64,000 nucleotides of DNA, from the NCBI RefSeq assembly GCF_014649395.1, contig NZ_BMSY01000012.1, positions 1 to 64,000 on the forward strand, in the 5' to 3' direction. Source of the stretch: Streptomyces aureoverticillatus. GTDB taxonomy: Bacteria > Actinomycetota > Actinomycetes > Streptomycetales > Streptomycetaceae. The notes under the pieces were generated by a model that did no database searches, had not been told where the DNA came from, and saw only the letters and a list, made by a program, of their open reading frames with translations. This document shows, piece by piece, positions 49,968 through 57,510 of the stretch. The translations under genes and the position numbers were made by a program. Numbering within the stretch: the first letter of the stretch is position 1; every line of letters begins with the position of its first letter.

Positions 49968-51242
49968 TCATGCCTTGATCAGCCCGGCGGCGCCCAGGGC
50001 GTCGGCCGCGACGGCGACGGTGTCGAACGGCAGCCCGGACCGCTCGGCGACGTCGAGCAGACTGTGCTCGCCGTCGGAGAGGCTGAGCACCCAGAGCATG
50101 GCCATCTGGGCCTGCTTCGCGTCGCTGCGGCCGCCGAGCGATTCGTACAACCCCCGTCGGCCCAGCTGTGGTTCGCCGTAGGGGCTGAGGTTGACGTACC
50201 GCCGGTTGCGGTCGAGGACGGCACAGGCCTCACGGCAGACGGCGAGCGTGTCCGCCATCGCCTCCGGGGAGACGAAGTCCAGGTTGTCCGCCGAGGTGTG
50301 GTACTCGGGGTAGCCGGCGTACGGGGTCCGGCTGAGCGAGCCCACGCCGAGATCGAACCCGGGCGAGCAGTACTGCCGCTCGTCGTAGCCGTACGGAGTG
50401 AACTCCCGGAGCTCATGGGGCCGTTCGGAGGCGGCGAGCACGTGCCGCAGCACCCGGTCGATCTCCGCGTCGCCGCGTCTGCTCTGTTTGTACGTCAGTT
50501 GGCCCGAGTCGCCCGCGCAGGCCAGCACGAGCCCGTGCTTGACCTGCTCGATCCGCTCCGCGTTGCGGGCCAGCCAGGTGATCGCCCCGATGGTGCCGGG
50601 CGCGTAGATGAACCGGTAGGTGTAGTAAGGCGTTTCCTGTGAAAGCGCCCGGGCCAGGAACGTCGCCACCGCGATGCCGGCCAGGTTGTCGTTGGCCAGC
50701 GACGGGTGGCAGACGTGGCAGGAGACGATCACCTCGTCGGGGACCTGACCCGGGATCACGTGCTCGGCGTAGGTGAGGTGGCCGTCGGCGAGCGTGGAGT
50801 CGATGCGCACCTCGTACTCGCCGTCCGGCATCGCGTCCAGGGTCTCCTGGGCCAGGCAGAATCCCCACTCCGGCTTGTAGTAACTGGTGCGATAGGGAAC
50901 CCAGTTCGGATGCTCCGGCAAGGTGTGCAGGTGGTCGCGCAGCTCCGACAGGGGCATGGTCCGCGACACCGGCACGCTGTAGCCGAGCACGTGCAGGCTG
51001 GACGCGGCGAAGTCGACGACGCGCCTACCGGAGGCGTCGGCGATGTACGCGTCCCGGATGTTCCACTCCTGCGGCACCGTCCAGTCGAGCACCTGCGTCC
51101 CGGTCGGCACCTCGTACATCTGGAGCGGGACGTACTCGTCGACGATCCCCAGGGTGGCGCGAACGCCGTCACCCGTGATGCTCCGGCAGAGCGGGTACAG
51201 CCGCTCCACCAGTTCGTACATCTTCTCGCCGGGCGCGGTCAC
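49968..51242 (-). CDS. DUF4910/DUF2172 aminopeptidase-like protein
   Basis: A 424-residue protein of the DUF4910/DUF2172 family, an M28-type zinc-peptidase fold with a C-terminal winged helix. Possible zinc ligands are in SCHVCHPSLANDNLAGIAVA near 190-209 and in YPEYHTSADNLDF near 319-331. LYPLCRSITGDGVRATLGIV near 9-28 is the hallmark N-terminus. The C-terminus (SLSDGEHSLLDVAERSGLPF) looks like a helix-turn-helix. Such proteins are found in polysaccharide clusters but their reaction is unproven; amide or ester hydrolysis on a sugar substituent is one possibility. The GTG start overlaps the epimerase stop (GTGA). Confidence 0.82.
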   Translation of the reverse strand: MTAPGEKMYELVERLYPLCRSITGDGVRATLGIVDEYVPLQMYEVPTGTQVLDWTVPQEWNIRDAYIADASGRRVVDFAASSLHVLGYSVPVSRTMPLSELRDHLHTLPEHPNWVPYRTSYYKPEWGFCLAQETLDAMPDGEYEVRIDSTLADGHLTYAEHVIPGQVPDEVIVSCHVCHPSLANDNLAGIAVATFLARALSQETPYYTYRFIYAPGTIGAITWLARNAERIEQVKHGLVLACAGDSGQLTYKQSRRGDAEIDRVLRHVLAASERPHELREFTPYGYDERQYCSPGFDLGVGSLSRTPYAGYPEYHTSADNLDFVSPEAMADTLAVCREACAVLDRNRRYVNLSPYGEPQLGRRGLYESLGGRSDAKQAQMAMLWVLSLSDGEHSLLDVAERSGLPFDTVAVAADALGAAGLIKA

Positions 51243-52264
51243 GGGCGCCACCGCAGGGTGTCGTCGACGGCGCCGGAGTCGGACGCCGCGCGGAGCACGG
51301 CAAGCCGGGTGAAGCGTCGCTCGAAGTCGTCCCGGGTCAGCTCGAACTCCCGGTAGGCATCGGCGAGTTCGACAGCGCCCTGCTTCACCGTCCACTCGCA
51401 GTCGAACCCTTCCGCCGCGGCGCGGAACCGCGAGAAGTCCACCCGGTACGACCGCGGATCGGCACCGGTCTCGCCGGTGATCACCACCTTCGAGCCGGAC
51501 ACCGCTTCGGCGACCTGTTCGGCGATCTCGGCGACCGTGACGTTGTTGATCTCGCTGCCGATGTTGAACGCCCGGTCGTGCACCGCTTCCCGCGGCGCGG
51601 TCAGGGCGGCCGCGAAGGCCCGGGCGATGTCGGCGGCGTGCACCAGCGGGCGCCACGGGGTGCCGTCGGAGAGGACAAGGACCTCGCCGGACAGCAGCGC
51701 GTGGCCCACCAGGTTGTTCAGCACGATGTCGGCGCGCAGCCGGGGCGAGTAGCCGAAGGCGGTGGCGTTGCGCATGAACACCGGGCTGAAGTCGCCGTCG
51801 GCCAGCGCGTGCAGGTCGTCCTCCACCCGCACCTTCGACTCCGCGTACGGCGTCACCGGGCGCAGCGGGGCGTCCTCGGTCACCAGGTCCGCACCGCCCG
51901 CGGCGCCGTAGACGGAGCAGGTCGACGCGTACAGGAAGCGCCGTACTCCGGCGTCGCGGGCCAGCCGGGCCAGGCGTACGGACGCGTGGTGGTTGATGTC
52001 GTAGGTGAGCTCCGGCGCCAGCGATCCCAGCGGGTCGTTGGACAGCGCGGCCAGGTGGATCACGGCGTCCACGTCGGCCACGTGCTCGGCCGTGACGTCG
52101 CGCAGGTCCACCCGATGGCCCGGCGGGTCCGCGGGCGGCGGGCCGAGGACGCAGTCGGCGAACAGGCCGGCGTCGAGGCCGACGACCTCGTGCCCGGCGG
52201 CCGCGAGGACCGGGGCCATCACGGTGCCCAGGTATCCCTGGTGTCCGGTCAGCAGCACGCGCAA
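51239..52264 (-). CDS. NAD-dependent epimerase/dehydratase (extended SDR)
   Basis: A 341-residue extended short-chain dehydrogenase acting on nucleotide sugars. The NAD-binding motif is LLTGHQGYLGTVMAPVLAAA near residues 4-23 (GxxGYLG), DAVIHLAALSNDP near 66-78 follows, and the catalytic triad contains SVYG near 117 and PYAESK near 138 (YxxxK). The segment DGTPWRPLVHAADIARAFAA near 197-216 is typical of sugar dehydratases and epimerases. It probably modifies the sugar made by the cytidylyltransferase; whether it dehydrates, reduces or epimerises cannot be told. It overlaps the DUF4910 gene by 4 nt and is 3 nt from the PIG-L gene. Confidence 0.88.
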   Translation of the reverse strand: MRVLLTGHQGYLGTVMAPVLAAAGHEVVGLDAGLFADCVLGPPPADPPGHRVDLRDVTAEHVADVDAVIHLAALSNDPLGSLAPELTYDINHHASVRLARLARDAGVRRFLYASTCSVYGAAGGADLVTEDAPLRPVTPYAESKVRVEDDLHALADGDFSPVFMRNATAFGYSPRLRADIVLNNLVGHALLSGEVLVLSDGTPWRPLVHAADIARAFAAALTAPREAVHDRAFNIGSEINNVTVAEIAEQVAEAVSGSKVVITGETGADPRSYRVDFSRFRAAAEGFDCEWTVKQGAVELADAYREFELTRDDFERRFTRLAVLRAASDSGAVDDTLRWRP

Positions 52265-52267
52265 GGT

Positions 52268-52915
52268 TCAGTCCCCCAAGTTGAGAGTGAGTTTGGTGAC
52301 GGCGAACGCCTCGGCATAACGCGCGTGGCATTCGATGCCGCGGATCCGCGCGAGGCCGAGGAAGGCCTCCCGGTCGTACCAGGGCCGGTGCCGCTGCGAG
52401 GGGTAGTGCTCCTGCAGCAGCCGCACCTTCTGTTCGGCGATCTCCGGCGACAGCGGCTGGTACGCGGGCGGACGGCCGAGGTCGCCGTCCCACTTGACGA
52501 TCTCGTAGCCGAGGACCAGGTGGTCGCGGAACGCGGTGGTCATCAGCTGCGCCAGGCCGCGGTGATCCTGGTGCGCGTCGTCGGTGCGCGGGGCCAGGAC
52601 CAGGTCCGGCTCGGTCCGCTCGCGCAGCTCCTCGACCGCGGCCTTGGCCTCGTCCCAGTACGCGGGCATCCTGCCGTCCGGCAACTTGAGCACGGTGAGG
52701 CGCAGTTCGGCGCCCGGGCAGAAGGCGGCGAGCGCGGCCTGCTCCTCCTGCTCACGCTCGCTGCCACCGCCGGAGAGCACCAGCGCGTCGACGCGCATGC
52801 CCGGCCGCGCGCGGCACATCGTCAGGAGGGTGCCGCCGGCGCCGATGGCGATGTCGTCGCAGTGCGCGCCCACCGTCACGATCCGGTCCAGGGGACCGGC
52901 CCCGAGCCGGATCAC
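52268..52915 (-). CDS. PIG-L family deacetylase
   Basis: A 215-residue LmbE/PIG-L-fold zinc deacetylase. The zinc motif appears as GAHCDDIAIGAGGTLLTMCR near residues 16-35 (H-x-D-D), with VLSGGGSEREQEEQAALAAF near 45 and RTDDAHQDHRGLAQL near 110-124 (the second metal and catalytic HQDH). It would remove acetyl or similar acyl groups from an N-acetyl sugar or a related amide. The start is the GTG at 52913-52915, which overlaps the cytidylyltransferase stop (GTGA). Three genes in this operon (PIG-L, DUF4910, aminotransferase) deal with nitrogen on sugars, suggesting an amino-sugar derivative. Confidence 0.87.
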   Translation of the reverse strand: MIRLGAGPLDRIVTVGAHCDDIAIGAGGTLLTMCRARPGMRVDALVLSGGGSEREQEEQAALAAFCPGAELRLTVLKLPDGRMPAYWDEAKAAVEELRERTEPDLVLAPRTDDAHQDHRGLAQLMTTAFRDHLVLGYEIVKWDGDLGRPPAYQPLSPEIAEQKVRLLQEHYPSQRHRPWYDREAFLGLARIRGIECHARYAEAFAVTKLTLNLGD

Positions 52916-53706
52916 GCGCTCACCCCCGCGCCGTCCCGCTCCCACACGGCCCACGGGCGGTCCCCCCGGGCGTAGGCGGCGTCGAGCGCGGCCCGCTCCT
53001 TCACGGTGTCGGTCGGCTTCCAGAAGCCGCGGTGCTGGTGCGCCACGAGGCGGCCGCGCTTGGCGAGTTGGGCGCATCCGTCGGCGACCAGGTCCCCGTT
53101 CTCCGGGATGTGGTCGAACACCTCCTGGCGGAGCACGAAGTAGCCGCCGTTCTCCCACAGCGGCATGTCGCTCACCGCGGTGATGCCCCCCACCATGCCG
53201 TCCTCGCCCAACTCCACGCAGTGGAAGGAGGACTGCGGCGGCACCACCATCATCGACGCGCCGGCGTCGCACCGGGCGAACCGGTCGATCATCTCCGGCA
53301 GCGGGGCGTCGGTGAGCACGTCGGCGTAGTTGGCGAGGAACATCTCGTCGCCGTCCAGATGGTGCCGCACCCGGCGGAGGCGCTCCCCGATCGGCGACTC
53401 GATGCCGGTCTGCGCGAACGTGATCGTCCAGTCGGCTATGTCGGTGGACAGCAACTCGGTCCGCCCGCCCCGCAGCACGAAGTCGTTGGACGTCGTCTCC
53501 TCGTAGGTGAGGAAGAAGTCCTTGATGTGGTGCGCCCCGTACCCGAGGCACAGGATGAACTCGGTGTGCCCGAAGTAGGCGTAGTAGCGCATGACATGCC
53601 AGATCAGCGGCCGCGGGCCGACCATCGCCATCGGCTTGGGCACGTCGTCGGAGGTTCCGTTGCGCATGCGCAGCCCATAGCCGCCGCAGAACAGTACGAC
53701 CTTCAT
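52912..53706 (-). CDS. rfbF: Glucose-1-phosphate cytidylyltransferase
   Basis: A 264-residue nucleotidyltransferase of the RfbF/DdhA type, making CDP-glucose from CTP and glucose 1-phosphate. The signature is VVLFCGGYGLRMRNGTSDDV near residues 3-22, followed by PKPMAMVGPRPLIWHVMRYY near 24-43 and FILCLGYGAHHIKDFFLTYE near 51-70, and FLANYADVLTDAPL near 128 holds the metal aspartate. IWHVMRYYAYFGHTEFILCL is typical of cytidylyl rather than thymidylyl transferases. ATG 53706 has AGGAG 8 nt upstream. The usual partner CDP-glucose 4,6-dehydratase (rfbG) is not in the window, which is a puzzle. Confidence 0.9.
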   Translation of the reverse strand: MKVVLFCGGYGLRMRNGTSDDVPKPMAMVGPRPLIWHVMRYYAYFGHTEFILCLGYGAHHIKDFFLTYEETTSNDFVLRGGRTELLSTDIADWTITFAQTGIESPIGERLRRVRHHLDGDEMFLANYADVLTDAPLPEMIDRFARCDAGASMMVVPPQSSFHCVELGEDGMVGGITAVSDMPLWENGGYFVLRQEVFDHIPENGDLVADGCAQLAKRGRLVAHQHRGFWKPTDTVKERAALDAAYARGDRPWAVWERDGAGVSA

Positions 53707-53719
53707 GCTGCGATCTCCT

Positions 53720-54955
53720 TCACGACGTGACCTCGACAATGCTCAGTTCCGGGATGGGAAACACCAGGCGGCCGCCCCAGGCGTGCACGAAGGACAGTTG
53801 CTCGACCAGCTCGGCCCGCAGGTTCCACGGGAGGACGAGGACGTAGTCCGGTCGGTCGGCGGCGATCTGCTCGGGCGGCAGGATGGGGATGCGGGTGCCG
53901 GGGGTGAACCTGCCGTGCTTGTAGGGGTTGCGGTCGACCGTGTACGGGAGCAGGTCGGGCCGGATGCCGCAGTGGTTGAGCAGGGTGTTGCCCTTGCCGG
54001 GGGCGCCGTAGCCGACGACCGTCTCGCCGCGCTCGGCCGCCTCGATGAGGAACCGCAGCAGGTCCCGGCGCACCTTGGCCACCCGGGCGGAGAACTCGGT
54101 GTATCCGGACAGTTCCTGCAGCCCGGCTGCCTTTTCGCGCGCCAGCACGTCGGCCACCTGCGGGGTCGGCTCTCCCGCCACCTCGGCGGGCCGCGCCCAC
54201 AGCCGGATGGAGCCGCCGTGCGTGGGCAGCAACTCGACGTCCACGAGCGTGAGTCCACCGCTCGCGAGCGCCCGGGTCGCGGACGCGACCGTGTAGTACT
54301 GGAAGTGCTCGTGGTAGATCGTGTCGTACTGGTTCTCCTCGATCAGCGTCAGCAGGTGCTGCACCTCGATGGAGACCCAGCCGTCGTCGGCGACCAGGGC
54401 GCGCAGCCCCTGGGTGAAGCCGACCACGTCGGGGATGTGCGCGTACACGTTGTTGGCCACGACCAGGTCTGCCGGGCCGTGCTCGGCGCGGACGGCCGAG
54501 CCGGTGTCCGGGCTCAGGAACTCGGTGAGCGTGGGCACGCCCGCCGCCCGCGCCGCGGCGCCGACGTTCACCGACGGCTCGATGCCGAGGCAGCGGATGT
54601 CCCGGTCCACCACGTGCTTCAGCAAGTACCCGTCGTTGCTGGCCACTTCGACCACGAAGGCGTCGGCGGCGAGACCTACCCGCTCCACGGCGTCGGCGAC
54701 GTACGTACGCGCGTGCTCCACCCAGGAGGTCGAGAAGGAGGAGAAGTACGCGTACTCCTTGAACGTCTCCTCCGGCGTGATCAGTGGCGGGATCTGCGCG
54801 AGCCAGCAGTCGGTGCAGACCCGCAGGTGCAGCGGGTACGCCGGCTCCGGCTTGTCCAGTTGGTCCGCGGCGAGGAAGCTCTCACATGGTGGCGTCGCCC
54901 CGAGATCGACGACGCTGGCCATCGCTTCCGAGCCGCAGAGTCGGCATCGTGTCAT
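53720..54955 (-). CDS. Sugar C-methyltransferase-like SAM methyltransferase
   Basis: A 411-residue enzyme of the TylCIII/EvaC-like family of NDP-sugar C-methyltransferases. The N-terminal zinc module is CRLCGSEAMASVVDLG near residue 4 with CTDCWLAQIPPLI near 47 (C-x2-C pairs). The methyltransferase core follows, with VVEVASNDGYLLKHVVDRDI near 101-120 as motif I. The C-terminal Methyltransf_14-type domain begins with VVGYGAPGKGNTLLNHCGIR near 317. Such enzymes add a methyl branch to 4-keto sugars. It stands just before the cytidylyltransferase gene in the transcript, 13 nt away, and supports a branched sugar. Confidence 0.87.
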   Translation of the reverse strand: MTRCRLCGSEAMASVVDLGATPPCESFLAADQLDKPEPAYPLHLRVCTDCWLAQIPPLITPEETFKEYAYFSSFSTSWVEHARTYVADAVERVGLAADAFVVEVASNDGYLLKHVVDRDIRCLGIEPSVNVGAAARAAGVPTLTEFLSPDTGSAVRAEHGPADLVVANNVYAHIPDVVGFTQGLRALVADDGWVSIEVQHLLTLIEENQYDTIYHEHFQYYTVASATRALASGGLTLVDVELLPTHGGSIRLWARPAEVAGEPTPQVADVLAREKAAGLQELSGYTEFSARVAKVRRDLLRFLIEAAERGETVVGYGAPGKGNTLLNHCGIRPDLLPYTVDRNPYKHGRFTPGTRIPILPPEQIAADRPDYVLVLPWNLRAELVEQLSFVHAWGGRLVFPIPELSIVEVTS

Positions 54956-56202
54956 CTACTGTCCCCATCCCCCCTGCTCACGCGGGTGTCCCCGCCGCGA
55001 GCCATTGCTGACCGACCCGCGATCGCGGTGCGGTACCCCTCCACCAGGCGCTCCAGGCCGACGGCCGGGCTGAACCCCTGCTCGTAACGGCGCCGGGCCG
55101 CCCGGCCCATCTCCTGGTTGCGGGCCGGCTCGGCCGTGATCAGGCGCACGCAGGCCGCGAGCGAGGCCGCCTCGCCCGGCCGGTGAAGCAGCCCGGTCAC
55201 CCCGTCCTCGACGAGTTCGACGAAGGCGCCGTGCCCAGCGGCGACGGTCGGGACCCCGGCCGCCATCGCCTCCACGACCACCAGGCCGAACGCCTCCAGC
55301 CACGTCGAGGGAGCCACCACGGCGACCGACCGCGCGATGGCCTGCCGGCACTGGGCCGTGTCGTACAGGCCGACATACCGCACGTCGTCCCGGCCCGCCG
55401 CCCAGGCGGTCACCTCTCGCTCCAGCGGTCCCGCGCCGGCGACCACGAGCGGCACGCCCACACCGCCGCTCGCGGCGATCTCGTCCCACGCGGCCATGAG
55501 CAGCCGCACGCCCTTGGTCTCCGCGAGCCGGCCGAGATAGAGCAGATGCTCGCCCGGGCCTGCTCGGCGGGCGCCCGGCTCGGGCACGAAGTTGTGCTTC
55601 ACCGCGAGGCGTTCGGCCGGCATGCCGGCCCGCACCAGGACGTCGCGCTGCGCCGCGGAGATGCAGAAGAACCGCTCCACGCCGGACCACCACCGCCGCC
55701 GATTGACCGACAGACCGACCGCGAGCGGCACCGTCGCGAGGCGGGAGCTCCGGTAGCAGCCGTGCCGGACGGCGGGCAGCGGCGCCCGCCCGACGCACTC
55801 GGTGCACGGCCGGCCGTCCCGCTGCAGCGTGCCGGGCGGGCAGACCTGGGCGTAGTTGTGCAGCGTGGCGACGGCGGGCACGCCGGCGTCGGCGCAGGCG
55901 GCGAGCACCGCGGGCGACAGGAGCGGGAAGACGTTGTGGACGTGCACCACGTCCGGCCGCTCGGTACGGAGCCGGGCGGCGAGTTCCGCGCGGACCGCCG
56001 GGTTCCACGGCACGAGGAGCGGCACCGCGGCCTTGGCGAGGAGGGACCGGGCGGCGATGTCGTCGCTGCGCCGCTCGAACACCTCGACCCGGTGGCCGGC
56101 CGCGCGCAGCAGCGCCACCTCCTGGTCGACGACCTTGTTCTCCCCGCTCGGCTGCGCCGAGGAGTAGCGGTTGTGCACTACTAGTACGTGAACGCCGTGC
56201 AT
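54952..56202 (-). CDS. GT4 family glycosyltransferase
   Basis: A 416-residue GT-B glycosyltransferase. HNRYSSAQPSGENKVVDQEV near residues 10-29 is the N-terminal glycine/acceptor loop seen in GT4 enzymes from exopolysaccharide clusters. LLYLGRLAETKGVRLLMAAW near 238-257 starts the donor domain. APSTWLEAFGLVVVEAMAAG near 317-336 holds the E-x7-E motif (EAFGLVVVE). It has a CxxC pair, CPPGTLQRDGRPCTECVGRA near 135, typical of this subgroup. ATG 56202 has GGAGGTGA upstream. It overlaps the methyltransferase gene by 4 nt, 8 nt after the Wzy-like gene. Confidence 0.87.
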   Translation of the reverse strand: MHGVHVLVVHNRYSSAQPSGENKVVDQEVALLRAAGHRVEVFERRSDDIAARSLLAKAAVPLLVPWNPAVRAELAARLRTERPDVVHVHNVFPLLSPAVLAACADAGVPAVATLHNYAQVCPPGTLQRDGRPCTECVGRAPLPAVRHGCYRSSRLATVPLAVGLSVNRRRWWSGVERFFCISAAQRDVLVRAGMPAERLAVKHNFVPEPGARRAGPGEHLLYLGRLAETKGVRLLMAAWDEIAASGGVGVPLVVAGAGPLEREVTAWAAGRDDVRYVGLYDTAQCRQAIARSVAVVAPSTWLEAFGLVVVEAMAAGVPTVAAGHGAFVELVEDGVTGLLHRPGEAASLAACVRLITAEPARNQEMGRAARRRYEQGFSPAVGLERLVEGYRTAIAGRSAMARGGDTRVSRGDGDSR

Positions 56203-56210
56203 GCTTGGGG

Positions 56211-57509
56211 TCACCTCCGGTCCTGGGCCCAGCGCGGGACACGTCGCCGCGGGATCGCGGGTGTCGGGAGCGGCGTGGCAGCGGCAGGTGCCGCGAGGAG
56301 TGAGGCGGCCACGGCCAGATGCAGCAGATACGGCGAGGCGTCGCCGAGACCGGCCTCGGTGTACGACGCGATGGCGCAGTAGCTGATCAGGAAGATCGCG
56401 CAGGCCCTCGAGAGCGACGGCGGCCGCAGCAACGCGACGCCGGCCAGGACCACGATGATCGCCGCCACGAGGGCGACGCCGGTCAGACCCTGCTCGTGGT
56501 AGACGGCCAGCCAGCTGTTGTCGATCGGCAGCCCGCCGAACGACTTGTCGCCGAGGCCCATGCCGAACAGCTGCTCCGAGGTCGTGCGGGGGGCGGCCAG
56601 CAGGGCGTCCCAGACCTTGGCCCGGCCGGTGAGATCGGCGAGGTTCTCCTGGCTCTGCCCGCGCAGGAACCACGCCCGCAGCGCGGTGCTGAACGCCACC
56701 GCGGCCACGGCGGCGCACAGCACCGCCCAGACGAAGAACCGGCGGGCGGCGGCGCTGGTCAGGACGAGCGAGCCGATCGCCAACACCAACCCGACGAGCA
56801 GGCCGAGCGTGGCCGTGCGGGTATGGGTCAGCGCGAGCAGGACGACTGACGGCACGATGACCACCGCCGCACTGACCCTGGTGGTCCGGCGGCCCAGTAC
56901 GAGCAGCACGGTGAGCCCGATGATCACTGCGGCGTACTGTCCGATCTGCGGCGGCGTGAGCGGCCACCACGCGCCGACCAGGCGTCCGCCGTAGAGCTCG
57001 GGCATGGCGGTGCCCGGTGCGACGGCCAGGCCGGCGGCCACCGTCCCGAGCACCGCGAAGTACATCCGGATGTGGTGCCGTACGAACGTCAGGCCGCCGT
57101 CCCACCAGCGGCTGAGCAGCCACAGCGTGCCGACGAAGAGAGCGAACCGGGCGCAGCGGAACAGCGCGCCGAACCCTGACTCCAGGTTCGCGCTGGAGAT
57201 CACGCTCGGCACGAGGAGCAGGGTGAGCAGCAGCACGAAGGCGCTGGGCCGGATGCGCAGCCGGAGGTTGACCGCGAGCGCCAGCGTGAACGCGGCGACC
57301 AGCGCGCCCATGGTGACCATCTGGATGAGGGAGCGGGGCAGCGGGACGATGGTCTTCGCCCCGGCGGAGCCGAGCGTGTTGAGGACGAGCAGCCCCCAGA
57401 CCGTACCGACGATCTTCGGCGTGTGGCCTGTCTGGTCTGGCTGGTCCGGGTGTCCGGTGCGGTCCGGGCCCGTGTGGTCCGGGTGGTGTCCCGTGTGGTC
57501 CGGGGTCAT
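56211..57509 (-). CDS. Wzy/O-antigen ligase-like polysaccharide polymerase
   Basis: A 432-residue protein with about eleven hydrophobic helices. A periplasmic loop near 285-325 contains LTGRAKVWDALLAAPRTTSE and GLGDKSFGGLPIDNSWLAVY, matching the Wzy_C/O-antigen ligase pattern (GR..W...... followed by N.....). The N-terminus is unusual, with HTGHHPDHTGPDRTGHPDQP in the first 35 residues, rich in His, Asp and Gly and encoded by degenerate short repeats. It should polymerise or ligate lipid-linked repeat units. The ATG at 57509 has GGTGG 7 nt upstream; GTG 57518 is 3 codons longer. Confidence 0.8.
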   Translation of the reverse strand: MTPDHTGHHPDHTGPDRTGHPDQPDQTGHTPKIVGTVWGLLVLNTLGSAGAKTIVPLPRSLIQMVTMGALVAAFTLALAVNLRLRIRPSAFVLLLTLLLVPSVISSANLESGFGALFRCARFALFVGTLWLLSRWWDGGLTFVRHHIRMYFAVLGTVAAGLAVAPGTAMPELYGGRLVGAWWPLTPPQIGQYAAVIIGLTVLLVLGRRTTRVSAAVVIVPSVVLLALTHTRTATLGLLVGLVLAIGSLVLTSAAARRFFVWAVLCAAVAAVAFSTALRAWFLRGQSQENLADLTGRAKVWDALLAAPRTTSEQLFGMGLGDKSFGGLPIDNSWLAVYHEQGLTGVALVAAIIVVLAGVALLRPPSLSRACAIFLISYCAIASYTEAGLGDASPYLLHLAVAASLLAAPAAATPLPTPAIPRRRVPRWAQDRR

Positions 57510-57510
57510 C

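Noticed and set aside
51243..52493. Upstream extension of the DUF4910 gene to 52493
   Set aside because: The region is antisense-frame sequence overlapping the epimerase gene. The GTGA overlap at 51239-51242 gives a natural start.
56203..57123. Extended N-terminus of the GT4 protein
   Set aside because: It would lie inside the Wzy-like gene in another frame; the ATG at 56202 with a good ribosome site fits the family length.
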